Assembly (NCBI GenBank): GCA_937907705.1
Contig: CALCVP010000058.1
Coordinates: 14,239-78,238, forward strand
Source of the DNA: an uncultured Prevotella sp.
GTDB taxonomy: Bacteria > Bacteroidota > Bacteroidia > Bacteroidales > Bacteroidaceae
DNA length: 64,000 nt
Reading direction: 5' to 3'
Shown one piece after another: positions 51,429 to 60,812 of the stretch (within the stretch, counting starts at the first letter, position 1; every line of letters starts with the position of its first letter). Made by a program: the position numbers and the translations under genes. The notes under the pieces are model-generated. The model did no database searches and had not been told where the DNA came from. It was given only the letters and a program-made list of their open reading frames with translations.

Positions 51429-53909
51429 TTAGTTTTCATCTTGATAGTAGACTCGTTTTACACGGCTGCTTACACCTGTGAGCATCTCATAAGGTATGGT
51501 TTCCATTACGTCAGAAAGCGCTGTAACAGGCAGATTATTGCCGAATATCTCAACAGAATCGCCTTCTTGGCAATTGATATCCGTAACATCAATCATTGCC
51601 ACGTCCATACATATATTGCCAACATAAGGAGCTTTCTGTCCGTTTACCAAGCAATAGCATCTGCCACAGCCCAAGCGGCGGTCCAATCCGTCAGCATATC
51701 CGATAGGAATGGCGGCAATTCGGCTGTCTCGTGTAAGCTTTCCTTTGCGGCTGTAGCCCACGGTATCTTCTTTAGGTACATTATGTATCTGCAAGATAGT
51801 GGTCTTCAAGGTGCTTACGGTGTTGATAATTGAGTTGTCTCTGCTGTCAATTCCGTATAGTCCAAGACCAAGACGGCACATGTCCATCTGTCTTTCCGGG
51901 AAGTGTTCTATGCCCGCACTGTTGTCCATGTGGCGTAAAATCTTGTGCGTGAAGGCTGCTTGCAACTTCTTGCTGCCTGCTTCAAATAGTTCAAATTGAT
52001 GCTTTGAGAAGTTGTCAAAGTCGTCACTGTCTGACCCAACGAAGTGAGAGAATACTGAACGGGGGATGATGGCGTTTTGGTGTTTCAACCTGTCTATCAG
52101 TTCATCCATGTCTTTTAGGGGGTCAAAACCAAGGCGGTGCATGCCGGTATCAAGTTTTATGTGTACGGGATAGCCCGTTATTCCTTCTTTTTGGGCAGCC
52201 TTTACAAGTGCGTCAAGCAGCCTAAAGCTGTATACTTCAGGTTCCAAATCATAGTCGAACATAGTCTTGAAAGCCGTCATTTCGGGGTTCATGATCATGA
52301 TGTTCGATGTTATACCGTTTTTTCTTAGCGTAACACCTTCATCTGCTACCGCCACAGCCAAGTAGTCAACGCGGTGATCTTGCAGGGTCTTTGCTACCTC
52401 TACGGCACCTGCTCCATAAGCATCTGCTTTTACCATGCACACCAGTTTGGTGGTAGGTTTCATGAAAGATCGGTAATAGTTGAGGTTCTTTACCACGGCA
52501 CTGAGGTTGACTTCCAAGATGGTTTCATGCACTTTCTGCTCCAAAAGCTCGGAAAGCTGGTCAAAACTAAACTGGCGTGCGCCTTTGATTAGTATTACTT
52601 CGTTGCGTAAGTTACTGAATACTTGGCTGCTGATAAAGGCCTTGCAACTGTTGAAGAAGTATTTTTCAGGCACCTTGATGAGGTCTTTTTGCCGGCTTAT
52701 CTCTGTGCCAATGCCTATAAACTTCTGTACACCACGCTTCTGACAAAGGTCTGACACTTCTTTATAAAGGGTGTTGGCGTCTTTTCCACTCTGGTATATA
52801 TCGCTCAAGATAAGTGTTCTTTTCCTGCCTTCATGGTCTGGACGCCGGTTCATGAAGTCAAGAGCTATGTCAAGAGAGTTGATGTCTGAGTTGTAGGAAT
52901 CATTGATGAGGGTGCATCCGTGCTGTCCTTCTTTCACCTCAAGGCGCATGGCTACGGGTTCGATTTTGGACATATTGGCTGCCAACTCGTCTGTTGTCAG
53001 GCCTAAATAGAGCGCAACAGCCGCACTGGTAATGGAGTTTTCGATAGATGCTTCGTCAATAAACGGTAAAGAGTAAGAGCCCTTTGTACCTTTGAATACA
53101 TAGCTAACGGTGGTGCTTGTAGCAGCTTTATTGATGCCGTTGATATAGAGTGGTGCATCGGCATTTGTCGTAGACCATGCTATTTGCTCCCCTTTATAGT
53201 CGTGTTTGGCTACACATTGGCGTACTGTTTCATTGTCGTAAGGATAGATAATGACTTTTGCATCGTGGAAAAGCAACAGCTTCTCTTCGCATTTTTCAGT
53301 CAAAGAGCTGAAGTTTTCCTGATGAGCGGCTCCTAAGTTGGTAAGCACTCCCACTGTGGGTTGTATTATATCGTGCAGTGCTTCCATCTCACCAGGTTGG
53401 CTAATGCCTGCTTCAAACACTCCTATTTGTGTCTGTTCGTTGAGCAACCACACTGATAATGGCACGCCAATCTGCGAATTATAGCTGCGCGGACTACGTG
53501 TAACGACCTTTGTTGGCGAGAGAAGCTGGTACAGCCACTCTTTTACGATAGTCTTTCCGTTGCTTCCTGTGATGCCGATAATAGGTATATTAAACTCATC
53601 TCTGTGTCTTTCTGCCAATCGTTGCAGTGCTTCCAAGGCATGTGGAACTTTGAGAAAATTGGCATCAGGGTATGCTGTGGCATAGTTTTCCGGCAGGTTT
53701 TCTACTACAAAATTACGAACTCCACGGCGGTATAAGTCTGCTATATATTTGTGTCCGTCATTTCTTTCAGACTTAATAGCAAAGAAGAGAGTTTCTTCTG
53801 CGAAGCAAAGACTACGGCTATCAGTAAGTATCCAGCCGATAATACTGTCTTTTGTACCATAGCGACGCGCCCCTATGAGGGTGGTTACTTTCTCGATTGT
53901 GTATGTCAT
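51429..53909 (-). CDS. bifunctional UDP-N-acetylmuramoyl-tripeptide:D-alanyl-D-alanine ligase / alanine racemase
   Basis: This is an 826-residue fusion of MurF and Alr, known from Bacteroidetes. It makes D-alanine from L-alanine and adds D-Ala-D-Ala to the muropeptide precursor, linking supply and use. The Mur-ligase half has the ATP loop GITGSNGKT (112-120), and LINDSYNSDINSL marks the central domain. The racemase half starts near residue 460. It has the PLP lysine in VKADAYGAG (about residue 493) and the catalytic tyrosine segment GYSRKGKLT (about 710-720), then AIPIGYADGLDRRLG. It is monocistronic, driven by a promoter inside the tandem 88-bp repeat. Confidence 0.95.
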   Translation of the reverse strand: MTYTIEKVTTLIGARRYGTKDSIIGWILTDSRSLCFAEETLFFAIKSERNDGHKYIADLYRRGVRNFVVENLPENYATAYPDANFLKVPHALEALQRLAERHRDEFNIPIIGITGSNGKTIVKEWLYQLLSPTKVVTRSPRSYNSQIGVPLSVWLLNEQTQIGVFEAGISQPGEMEALHDIIQPTVGVLTNLGAAHQENFSSLTEKCEEKLLLFHDAKVIIYPYDNETVRQCVAKHDYKGEQIAWSTTNADAPLYINGINKAATSTTVSYVFKGTKGSYSLPFIDEASIENSITSAAVALYLGLTTDELAANMSKIEPVAMRLEVKEGQHGCTLINDSYNSDINSLDIALDFMNRRPDHEGRKRTLILSDIYQSGKDANTLYKEVSDLCQKRGVQKFIGIGTEISRQKDLIKVPEKYFFNSCKAFISSQVFSNLRNEVILIKGARQFSFDQLSELLEQKVHETILEVNLSAVVKNLNYYRSFMKPTTKLVCMVKADAYGAGAVEVAKTLQDHRVDYLAVAVADEGVTLRKNGITSNIMIMNPEMTAFKTMFDYDLEPEVYSFRLLDALVKAAQKEGITGYPVHIKLDTGMHRLGFDPLKDMDELIDRLKHQNAIIPRSVFSHFVGSDSDDFDNFSKHQFELFEAGSKKLQAAFTHKILRHMDNSAGIEHFPERQMDMCRLGLGLYGIDSRDNSIINTVSTLKTTILQIHNVPKEDTVGYSRKGKLTRDSRIAAIPIGYADGLDRRLGCGRCYCLVNGQKAPYVGNICMDVAMIDVTDINCQEGDSVEIFGNNLPVTALSDVMETIPYEMLTGVSSRVKRVYYQDEN

Positions 53910-53982
53910 TGTTGTTGTATTTTATTGACAAATTAGTGCAGTTGCAGGTTCTTGATTTTCCTTTCTGCCTCCAACTGAATAG

Positions 53983-54013
53983 CAAAGGTAGTGCAAGTTG
54001 AGCTGAATACAAA
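53983..54013 (-). promoter_or_regulatory. sigma-ABfr promoter of murF-alr inside an 88-bp repeat unit
   Basis: On the minus strand TTTG (54010-54013), a 19-base spacer and TACCTTTG (53983-53990) match the consensus, 74 bases before the murF-alr start. Confidence 0.82.
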
Positions 54014-54142
54014 ATAAAAGCGTTAAAAAAGCGCTTTTATTTTTATTCACGAGACGCCGCCTACTTTATGGAAAGGTAGTGCAAGTTGAGCTGAATACAA
54101 AATAAAAGCGTTAAAAAAGCGCTTTTATTTTTATTCACGAGA
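53984..54142 (-). repeat. tandem 88-bp promoter-bearing repeat, locus 2 (upstream of murF-alr)
   Basis: Bases 53984-54054 and 54072-54142 are identical over 71 bp, offset by 88. Both contain the TTTG-N19 promoter core and the AAAAGCG...CGCTTTT hairpin. The distal copy has TACCTTTC at its -7 element (54071-54078), having lost the terminal G. It is homologous to locus 1 at 39326-39460. Confidence 0.9.
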
Positions 54143-54204
54143 TGCCTTATATTATATATAATGTACGATTGCTTTTTATCAAAAGCAATGTGCATGCAGT
54201 ACTC

Positions 54205-55131
54205 TTATACTCTTTGTTCTATATTGTTGAGCTTTAGCATCTGTGGCGGCACACTTTGGCAGATGGCTTTGGTGAGCAGTTGAAGAATGGATTCCCTTAC
54301 AAAAGATTTTGTTGTGAGCAGCACAATTTGGCGTGTTGGGATAGGCAATGCAAAGGGGCGTACCAGTTGCCGTTGGTCATTGTTGAGCTGGTCGAGTGCC
54401 AGTTCTGGTATAAAAGTCATACCTTTGCCACTTTCTACCATGCGCATAAAGGTCTCAATGCTGCCCAATGTGTAGGTCTTTTGGCTTTGTTCTGCCTCTT
54501 TCAGGTGGCAAAACTTTACCAACTGGTCGCGGAAGCAGTGCCCTTCTTCCAGCATCCAAAGAAACTCGCCCTTTAAGTCTGCCGTTTTGATGCTCTTGTG
54601 TTGATAGAGCGGATCGTCTTTAGAAACGTATGCAAGAAACTGTTCGTAGAAGAGAGGCGTTTGCGTATAGTTGTCCATTCCATCGAGGCTCACCAGTATG
54701 GCGGCGTCTATCTCTTCGCGTATGAGTGCCGTTTTGAGCTCAGGTGTTTTCATTTCGATGATGCGCATGTCAAGTTCAGGGTGTGCTTTCATCAGTTGTG
54801 GAAAGAAGCGTGGCAGCAGATAAGGGGCGATAGTGGGCAGAATGCCTAATCTGAAGGTGCCTTGCAGCGACTTCTTTTGTTCTTCTACTATTTCCTTTAT
54901 CTTGTTGGCCCTTACCAGTACCTTCCATGCTTGTGCCACAATCAGCTTTCCTATGTCAGTAGGAGTTACTTGCTGTGAGGAGCGTTCAAAGAGTTTAACA
55001 CCAAGTTCTGTTTCTAATTTCTGTATCATTGAACTGAGTGTAGGCTGTGTAACGCCACAGTATTCGGCAGCTTTGGCAAAATGTCTGAGCCTGTATACTG
55101 CCACTATGTATTCCAATTGCTGTAAAGTCAT
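54205..55131 (-). CDS. oxyR: hydrogen peroxide-sensing LysR-type regulator OxyR
   Basis: This is a 308-residue LysR-type activator of peroxide defence. The winged HTH occupies residues 1-60 (LRHFAKAAEYCGVTQPTLSS). In the effector domain the redox pair is C199 and C208 in EEGHCFRDQLVKFC, at exactly the E. coli OxyR positions, and the GHCFRDQ context is characteristic. No dps, ahpC or katE gene is adjacent; the closest peroxide gene is rubrerythrin at 32 kb. It lies between the 88-bp repeats and trmB. Confidence 0.93.
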   Translation of the reverse strand: MTLQQLEYIVAVYRLRHFAKAAEYCGVTQPTLSSMIQKLETELGVKLFERSSQQVTPTDIGKLIVAQAWKVLVRANKIKEIVEEQKKSLQGTFRLGILPTIAPYLLPRFFPQLMKAHPELDMRIIEMKTPELKTALIREEIDAAILVSLDGMDNYTQTPLFYEQFLAYVSKDDPLYQHKSIKTADLKGEFLWMLEEGHCFRDQLVKFCHLKEAEQSQKTYTLGSIETFMRMVESGKGMTFIPELALDQLNNDQRQLVRPFALPIPTRQIVLLTTKSFVRESILQLLTKAICQSVPPQMLKLNNIEQRV

Positions 55132-55256
55132 GTTGCTATTCTGTTTTGATAATGAAGTAAAGTCTATGCTATCAGTCTATGCTTTATTCTGTTTTGGGTA
55201 TTGCGTAGCATCGTTTGGGCCTTGTGCTGCTGCTTTCTCGTGGTGTGTAAACAAAG

Positions 55257-55293
55257 TGCGGCACAGCAGTATTTGTGTTCTGCCTGTGCCGCA
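55257..55293 (-). terminator. terminator of trmB
   Basis: On the minus strand TGCGGCACAG (55284-55293) pairs with CTGTGCCGCA (55257-55266) and is followed by a CTTTGTTT tract. It lies six bases after the trmB stop. Confidence 0.65.
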
Positions 55294-55299
55294 ACTGTG

Positions 55300-56070
55300 C
55301 TATTTTCGCGTTTCTATACTGCTTCTATTGTTGCGATGGTAGCTTCTGTAATCGTCAATAGGTATTTCCATTTCCGATTCTGTCAGCTCTCCATTGTGTG
55401 GCAAGCGGAATTTCATGTATTTGATATTGAGTCCTCGCTCTATCCATTGACTTTCATAGTAAGTCTGTATAGACAGAATGCGGCGTGTGTCTTCGTCTAT
55501 TCCCTCTGTGTGATACAAGTCTTCGGTGCGGAAAAGCAGTGGCAGGTGGTTGTGTTCCACCATATATGTGGTGTAGGTAAACAAGAAGTTGCTGTCTGTC
55601 TTGAGGTGAACCAGTCCTCCGTCTACCAGAAAATGCCTGTATCTCTCCATGAATGTGGTGCCCGTAAGTCTCTTTCTTGCGTTCTTCATCTGCGGGTCGC
55701 TGAAGGTGAGCCATATTTCCTGCACTTCATCAGGGCCGAAAAAGCGGTCTATAATCTCTATGTTCGTGCGCAAGAATGCCACGTTTTTCAGTTCTTCTTC
55801 CAGTGCTTGTGTGGCACCGCTCCACATTCTTGCGCCTTTGATATCTACTCCTATGAAGTTGACATCAGGGTATAGTCGTGCCAATCCCACGGTATATTCG
55901 CCTCTGCCGCATCCTAATTCGAGTACGATAGGGTTGCTGTTGTGGAAGTATTGTTCGCGCCAATGCCCTTTCATGCCGAAAGGTACGTTTTCAACTACCG
56001 AGTATGGATATTGAAATACGTTCTCGTATCGTTCCATATCGGCAAATTTTGCTAATTTTCCTTTACTCAT
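55300..56070 (-). CDS. trmB: tRNA (guanine-N7-)-methyltransferase
   Basis: This SAM-dependent enzyme makes m7G46 in the variable loop of tRNAs. The 256-residue product has the SAM-binding motif [15 protein letters not shown], then [13 protein letters not shown] and the catalytic-loop region [16 protein letters not shown]. That region replaces the proteobacterial PDPWPKKRH pattern and is the Bacteroidetes variant. The motif [13 protein letters not shown] follows. It has an extended C-terminal ~40 residues with several arginines. Transcription from its own upstream region is likely. Confidence 0.93.
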   Translation of the reverse strand: MSKGKLAKFADMERYENVFQYPYSVVENVPFGMKGHWREQYFHNSNPIVLELGCGRGEYTVGLARLYPDVNFIGVDIKGARMWSGATQALEEELKNVAFLRTNIEIIDRFFGPDEVQEIWLTFSDPQMKNARKRLTGTTFMERYRHFLVDGGLVHLKTDSNFLFTYTTYMVEHNHLPLLFRTEDLYHTEGIDEDTRRILSIQTYYESQWIERGLNIKYMKFRLPHNGELTESEMEIPIDDYRSYHRNNRSSIETRK

Positions 56071-56254
56071 TCGTTAACACGGTAAACTGTTATAGGGCGA
56101 GCCATGCAGGGCTTCCGCCGTATGAAATAGGTGATTGGGGTAAAAGGATTGAAGCTTCTGTATGGTTGGTTGCGCAGACATTTGCCTTTAGCAAGTATGA
56201 ACATGCCTTGTCTTGTTATTCATTTTGCATGCCTGTTTCCAAGCTTCAATCACA

Positions 56255-56340
56255 GAAAAAGGCAAGAGGCCGAACCCTTTATAGCCCTCTATGGGTTGCC
56301 TTGTGGCAGCCTTTGGCCTTAGGTTTGCTCTCTTGCCTTT
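56255..56340 (-). terminator. long imperfect hairpin after ilvE
   Basis: A 19-bp outer stem with three mismatches (56258-56276 with 56322-56340) ends on the minus strand in CTTGCCTTTTT. The loop itself contains further GGCAACC/GGTTGCC-type pairing. It lies seven bases after the ilvE stop. Confidence 0.65.
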
Positions 56341-56346
56341 AGGCTG

Positions 56347-57369
56347 TTAGTCAATGACTACAGTGGTCCAGTTGTGTACATCAGGTTCCGTACCATACTG
56401 TATGCCACGCAGTTTGTTGTAAAGTTTGGTGCTGATAGGTCCTGGTTTGCCGTCTTTGCTGATGACATAGCTCTTGTGGTTCTCAAGATCGTCAATCTTG
56501 GAGATAGGGCTGATAACTGCTGCTGTGCCGCAAGCGCCAGCCTCTTCGAAGGTGCCGATTTCCTCTTCAGGTATTTGCCGGCGCTCAACTTTCATTCCCA
56601 TGTCTTCAGCCAGCTGCATCAAGCTCTTGTTGGTGATGCTTGGCAGGATGCTGGTAGACTTTGGCGTAACGTAAGTATTGTTCTTGATGCCAAAGAAGTT
56701 GGCAGCGCCACACTCGTCTATGTATTTCTTCTCTTTCGCGTCGAGATAGAACTCGCAGGCGTATCCCAAGTCATGCGCCATCTTGTTGGCACGTAATGAA
56801 GCGGCATAGTTGCCACCTACCTTGAATATACCGGTCCCTAAAGGAGCAGCTCGGTCATACTCGCGGATGATGACGTAAGGATTTGTAGCAAAGCCCCCTT
56901 TGAAGTAAGGTCCTACTGGTGTAACGAAGATAAGGAACATGTACTCTGTGGCAGGGTGAACACCTACTCGTGGCGACATGCCTAAGAGCAATGGACGGAT
57001 GTAGAGGGTAGCTCCGCTTTCATAAGTAGGTATATATTCTTGGTTGAGGCGCACTACCTTTTTTACCATTTCTTCAAAAAGCTCTGTTGAAACTTCTGGC
57101 ATGAGGATGCCTCTGCATGTAGATTGCAGACGTGCGGCATTCTCGTCCATGCGGAACACGCGCACTTTGCCGTCAGGGCAGCGGTAAGCTTTGAGTCCCT
57201 CAAAGGCCTCTTGACCGTAGTGAAGGCAAGTGGCAGCCATGTGCATGTGAATGTATTCATCGGAGCAAACTTCTATTTCACCCCATTTTCCGTCGCGATA
57301 TGTACAGCGAACGTTGTAGTCTGTCTTTCTGTATCCGAACGACAGATTGGCCCAATCCAAATTTTTCAT
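56347..57369 (-). CDS. ilvE: branched-chain amino acid aminotransferase
   Basis: This PLP enzyme transfers the amino group between glutamate and the 2-oxo acids of valine, leucine and isoleucine. The 340-residue length and motifs fit the BCAT type II group. YGQEAFEGLKAYR lies at 51-63, the PLP lysine is K183 in KVGGNYAASL, YLDAKEKKYIDECGAAN follows, and EAGACGTAAVISPI lies near the end. It is monocistronic by spacing. A -7 element at 57516-57523 lies 147 bases upstream. Confidence 0.96.
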   Translation of the reverse strand: MKNLDWANLSFGYRKTDYNVRCTYRDGKWGEIEVCSDEYIHMHMAATCLHYGQEAFEGLKAYRCPDGKVRVFRMDENAARLQSTCRGILMPEVSTELFEEMVKKVVRLNQEYIPTYESGATLYIRPLLLGMSPRVGVHPATEYMFLIFVTPVGPYFKGGFATNPYVIIREYDRAAPLGTGIFKVGGNYAASLRANKMAHDLGYACEFYLDAKEKKYIDECGAANFFGIKNNTYVTPKSTSILPSITNKSLMQLAEDMGMKVERRQIPEEEIGTFEEAGACGTAAVISPISKIDDLENHKSYVISKDGKPGPISTKLYNKLRGIQYGTEPDVHNWTTVVID

Positions 57370-57515
57370 TATCTATATTATTTAAATTGTTGTATCCAAA
57401 CCCTTGGTGCTTTGCAGCTTGCGGGTGTCTGTGGGCAGACAGCTGTGGCCATTAGGTTGTAAGGAAAGTGTATATTGTGTTTACACTTTTTGCTGAAACT
57501 TCCACGTTTGTTTTG

Positions 57516-57523
57516 CAAAAGTA
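57516..57523 (-). promoter_or_regulatory. candidate -7 element of ilvE
   Basis: TACTTTTG on the minus strand lies 147 bases upstream of ilvE. The -33 region reads TTGC, a partial match only. Confidence 0.45.
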
Positions 57524-57638
57524 ATAAGTTTTCGCTTAATTCGCAATCTTTTATTTGCTTTTTTACTTTTACGCGTTTCATGCTTGCGTTGGCGGTTTAG
57601 CTTGGCACTTCACTGTACTTCAGTGGTGTGGGCGCGCT

Positions 57639-57821
57639 TTATTCGCCGCTGTCAAGTATTTTCTTTATTTCTTCATCGGTCTTGGTCAGCTTGTCTTTAC
57701 ATATTTTTACGAGCTTCTGGGCTGTCTTCAGCTCTGCTGTCAGGCTGTCTATATCAAGTTCGTTGCTTTCCATTTTGTTGACGATGGCTTCCAATTGCCT
57801 AAGTGCTTCTTCGTATTTCAT
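57639..57821 (-). CDS. xseB: exodeoxyribonuclease VII small subunit
   Basis: This is a 60-residue, highly helical and charged protein that starts MKYEEALRQLEAIVNKMES, the standard XseB N-terminus. Several small subunits wrap each XseA large subunit and regulate its nuclease activity. It lies 42 bases after xseA on the same strand and ends the operon. Confidence 0.93.
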   Translation of the reverse strand: MKYEEALRQLEAIVNKMESNELDIDSLTAELKTAQKLVKICKDKLTKTDEEIKKILDSGE

Positions 57822-57863
57822 ATAATTCTGTATTGCTGAGTGATATTGATAATGTGGCTGTTG

Positions 57864-59159
57864 CTACTTGACGATTGATTTGATGCTGCCTGTTGCCATG
57901 ATGGTTTCTATCTCATCGCCCTGTTGCAGCGTCTTTGCTTGCGTAACGGCTTTGCCGTTGTGCAGCGTGATGGAGTAGCCTCGCTTGAGCAGCAGTGTAG
58001 GGTCCAAGGCCTCCACCCGCTGTTGCAGCATGTTGATGCGGTGCTGTTGGCCGGTAAGCAAGGCTGTGGCCAACGGCTTCAGTTGCTGTTGCAATAGGCT
58101 GATGCGGTGGCTTGACGCATCTATCTGCCGTTGGCTGGCGGTGGACAGCCGTGTGTACAGCTGGTCAAGGTGTGCCTCTTGCCGGGTTTTTACGAGTGAA
58201 AACAACACGGGAATGGCGCGTGCCAGCCGGTCTATGCGCAGATGTTCCATTGTCATCCTGCTGTCCACGTTTTTGCAGATGCGCTCAGTGGCAGTGTCAA
58301 TGCGGCCGAGTGTCTGTGCCAAATGGTCTATGAGCAATGCCGCTGCTGCCGTAGGTGTCTTTACGCGGGTATGTGCCACCATGTCGATAACCGATTCGTC
58401 GCGGTCGTGTCCTATGCCTGTGATGACGGGCAGGGGAAAGTTGGCCACGTTTTCTGCCAAGGGCAGCGTGTCGAAACCCGACAAGTCGCTGGTGGCACCG
58501 CCGCCTCTGATGATGACCACGCAGTCAAAATGGTCGGCATACAGGTTGATTTCATCTAACGCATGGATAATGCTTTGCTCCACCCGTTCGCCTTGCATGA
58601 CAGCAGAAAAGAGCATAACCTCAAACTGAAAGCCATATTGGTTGTTTGCCAACTGCTGGCAGAAGTCGCCGTATCCTGCTGCTTGCTGACTGGATATGAC
58701 GGCTATGCGCTGTGCAAACAGGGGCAGGGGCAACTGCTTGTTAAGGTCAAACACGCCTTGCTTCTTCAGTTGCAGAATGATTTCTTGCCGCTTTCGTGCC
58801 ATGTCGCCCATAGTATAAGTAGGGTCAATGTCGGTTACTATCCACGAGAAACCATAGTTTTCGTGAAATTGGGCGTACACCTTCAGCAGTACTTTCATGC
58901 CGGCTTTCAGCGGTTGTCCCGTAACATGCTCAAAGTGGGGGCGCGCCAATGCCCATGTGTTTCGCCAGCATTTGGCTGCGGCTTTTGCCACTGGCGTGTT
59001 GGTAAAAGGGTCTTTCTGTATCAGCTCCATGTAGCAGTGGCCCGACTGTTGGCGCACTTCAGACAGTTCTGCTTCTACCCAATACTCATTGGGCAGTGTG
59101 GTTTCCACCACCTCCTTTACCAGTGTGTTGAGTTCGTAGAGTGTGAGTTGTTGTCTCAT
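57864..59159 (-). CDS. xseA: exodeoxyribonuclease VII large subunit
   Basis: This is the catalytic subunit of exonuclease VII, which degrades single-stranded DNA from both ends and acts in mismatch repair and removal of trapped ends. The 431-residue product has an N-terminal OB fold (about 1-100, LTLYELNTLVKEVVETTLPNEYWVEAELSE). The conserved core has VISSQQAAGYGDF, VVIIRGGGATSDLSGFD and GIGHDRDESVIDMVAHTRVKTPTAAA. A long C-terminal helical region that binds XseB follows. Its start codon overlaps the S8 peptidase stop (ATGA). Confidence 0.96.
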   Translation of the reverse strand: MRQQLTLYELNTLVKEVVETTLPNEYWVEAELSEVRQQSGHCYMELIQKDPFTNTPVAKAAAKCWRNTWALARPHFEHVTGQPLKAGMKVLLKVYAQFHENYGFSWIVTDIDPTYTMGDMARKRQEIILQLKKQGVFDLNKQLPLPLFAQRIAVISSQQAAGYGDFCQQLANNQYGFQFEVMLFSAVMQGERVEQSIIHALDEINLYADHFDCVVIIRGGGATSDLSGFDTLPLAENVANFPLPVITGIGHDRDESVIDMVAHTRVKTPTAAAALLIDHLAQTLGRIDTATERICKNVDSRMTMEHLRIDRLARAIPVLFSLVKTRQEAHLDQLYTRLSTASQRQIDASSHRISLLQQQLKPLATALLTGQQHRINMLQQRVEALDPTLLLKRGYSITLHNGKAVTQAKTLQQGDEIETIMATGSIKSIVK

Positions 59160-60631
59160 TGTCGTGCTTTTAGAGTGGATGCTGCTTTGGCTTTGGCAGC
59201 AGCTTGCTGCTGCCTGTTGCTTAGAAGTGCCTTACCTAAGCTGAGTGCCCGCTTGAAGTCGGGTATGCCATAGCCGTAGATGTTGTCTGGTGTGGCGTAG
59301 TTGTCGGCACATTTGCGCACTATATCAATAATGTCGGTAGCTTTCAGTGTAGGCAGCGCTTGCCATAAGCAAGCCACCAAACCTGTAACTACCGGTGTGG
59401 AAAACGATGTACCCATGTCTTTGATGATGGTGCCGCGCCCTGTCAGTACAGTGGCAGGACTGCCCATAGCCATTACATCAGGCTTGACACGGCCATCGGC
59501 AGTGGGGCCTACGCTGCAAAACGCTGCATTCTTGCGGTTAGGTCCCACAGCTCCCACAGTGATGATATCGTCTGCATCAGCAGGAACATTTATCTTTTTC
59601 CAGCTATCCATGCCATCGTTACCGGCACTGTTTACCAGCACGATGCCTTTCTTTGCCAGCATAGAGGCGGTTACAGACACCAATGCGGAGTGTCCGTCTA
59701 ACTGTATGTAGCGGTAGTTGGTGCTTTCATCGTCATATTCGTGAAAGCCCAATGAGCTGTTGATAATGTCCACCCCTGCACTGTCGGCAAACTCGGCTGC
59801 GGCAGCCCAGTAATCTTCTTCTGCCATACTCTCGGTGTAGTTGTCTTCGCAGCGCAGCAGCCAGTAGGCAGCTTCGGGTGCAGTGCCTTTGAAAACATAA
59901 GGCACATTGGCCGCCATGACCGAAAGAACCTTTGTGCCATGGTCCATCTCTCTGAAGATAGTCTTGCTCTTGGGCACCACAAAATCCTCACAACCCACTA
60001 TGTTGGCAGCTTGCAGACACGGTATCATGTCGGCGTTCATAAATCCTCCGTCTAATACAGCTATGGTCATGCCCCTGCCCATGTAGCCCTTTTCGTGCAG
60101 TGTGATGCCGTTGAGCATGTTTATCTGCTCCATGCCAGCTCCGTATTCTATTTGGTCCACGGTGTCCCATGCCCGAAATTCGGTGTGGTATTTTGTTCTT
60201 GTAGACAGGGGCTTGATGGAGTCGGGTGCCGTCCACACCTTCTTTACGTCAGCCACAAAAGGCAGCAGGTTCAGCTGCTTTACAAGTTGAGGCTTCTTGA
60301 CCCTTGCCAGTACGGAGTTGTTCCATTTGCTATGGCTCACCACATCAATGCCTCTTGCTCTGACAGAGTCTATATAAGCAGGCGTAACAGGCAGGTCGGT
60401 AGAGTCCAATGGCAGACCCTGTCGTTTGCGCCGCGCCAATGCCTTGGCTGATAGAAAAGCTTGAGGCCTGTCAAGAGAGTAGGGCGAGTGGTGCTTGTCG
60501 GTAAACACGATTCGATACATGACCGCTTTTCCGCCAGGGTATTTTATCCTTTGGTCATCGTCAGTACTTTTTGCGTGAGTTAATAGGGCAAAGAGAGAGA
60601 ATAACAAGACAAGAAAAATCCTGTTCATCAT
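59156..60631 (-). CDS. secreted S8 family serine peptidase (subtilase)
   Basis: This is an exported subtilisin-like protease. The 491-residue precursor has a signal peptide (about 1-20, ending LTHA) and a pro-like region (about 30-140). The catalytic triad is D194 (AVLDGGF), H231 (DHGTKVLSVMAAN) and S409 (GTSFSTP), with oxyanion N338 (NSAGND). It may be periplasmic or surface exposed. It overlaps xseA by four bases, which translationally couples a protease to a DNA nuclease; the biological reason is unclear. MMNR at 60631 or MNR at 60628 are both possible starts. Confidence 0.92.
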   Translation of the reverse strand: MMNRIFLVLLFSLFALLTHAKSTDDDQRIKYPGGKAVMYRIVFTDKHHSPYSLDRPQAFLSAKALARRKRQGLPLDSTDLPVTPAYIDSVRARGIDVVSHSKWNNSVLARVKKPQLVKQLNLLPFVADVKKVWTAPDSIKPLSTRTKYHTEFRAWDTVDQIEYGAGMEQINMLNGITLHEKGYMGRGMTIAVLDGGFMNADMIPCLQAANIVGCEDFVVPKSKTIFREMDHGTKVLSVMAANVPYVFKGTAPEAAYWLLRCEDNYTESMAEEDYWAAAAEFADSAGVDIINSSLGFHEYDDESTNYRYIQLDGHSALVSVTASMLAKKGIVLVNSAGNDGMDSWKKINVPADADDIITVGAVGPNRKNAAFCSVGPTADGRVKPDVMAMGSPATVLTGRGTIIKDMGTSFSTPVVTGLVACLWQALPTLKATDIIDIVRKCADNYATPDNIYGYGIPDFKRALSLGKALLSNRQQQAAAKAKAASTLKARQ

Positions 60632-60739
60632 ATAGGTTCCTTAATCTGTCTTTTATGGGTTTACAATGTTTTGAGGCCACTTTTTGCAACAGCTGCATTC
60701 TGTTGGCTGCATTATTGCTTAGCCGCAGTCTATCTTATG

Positions 60740-60812
60740 CAAAGATAGTGCAAGGCGAACGAACTACAAAATAAATTGGAATGAAACCGTTTCTTAATTT
60801 TATTTTCATCCG
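60740..60812 (-). promoter_or_regulatory. sigma-ABfr promoter of S8 peptidase-xseA-xseB within a single 88-bp-type repeat
   Basis: On the minus strand TTTG (60767-60770), a 19-base spacer and TATCTTTG (60740-60747) match the consensus, 109 bases before the peptidase start. The surrounding sequence (TAGTGCAAGGCGAAC and AATTTTATTTTCATCCG) is clearly homologous to the 88-bp units at 39326 and 53984. No second copy follows. Confidence 0.75.
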
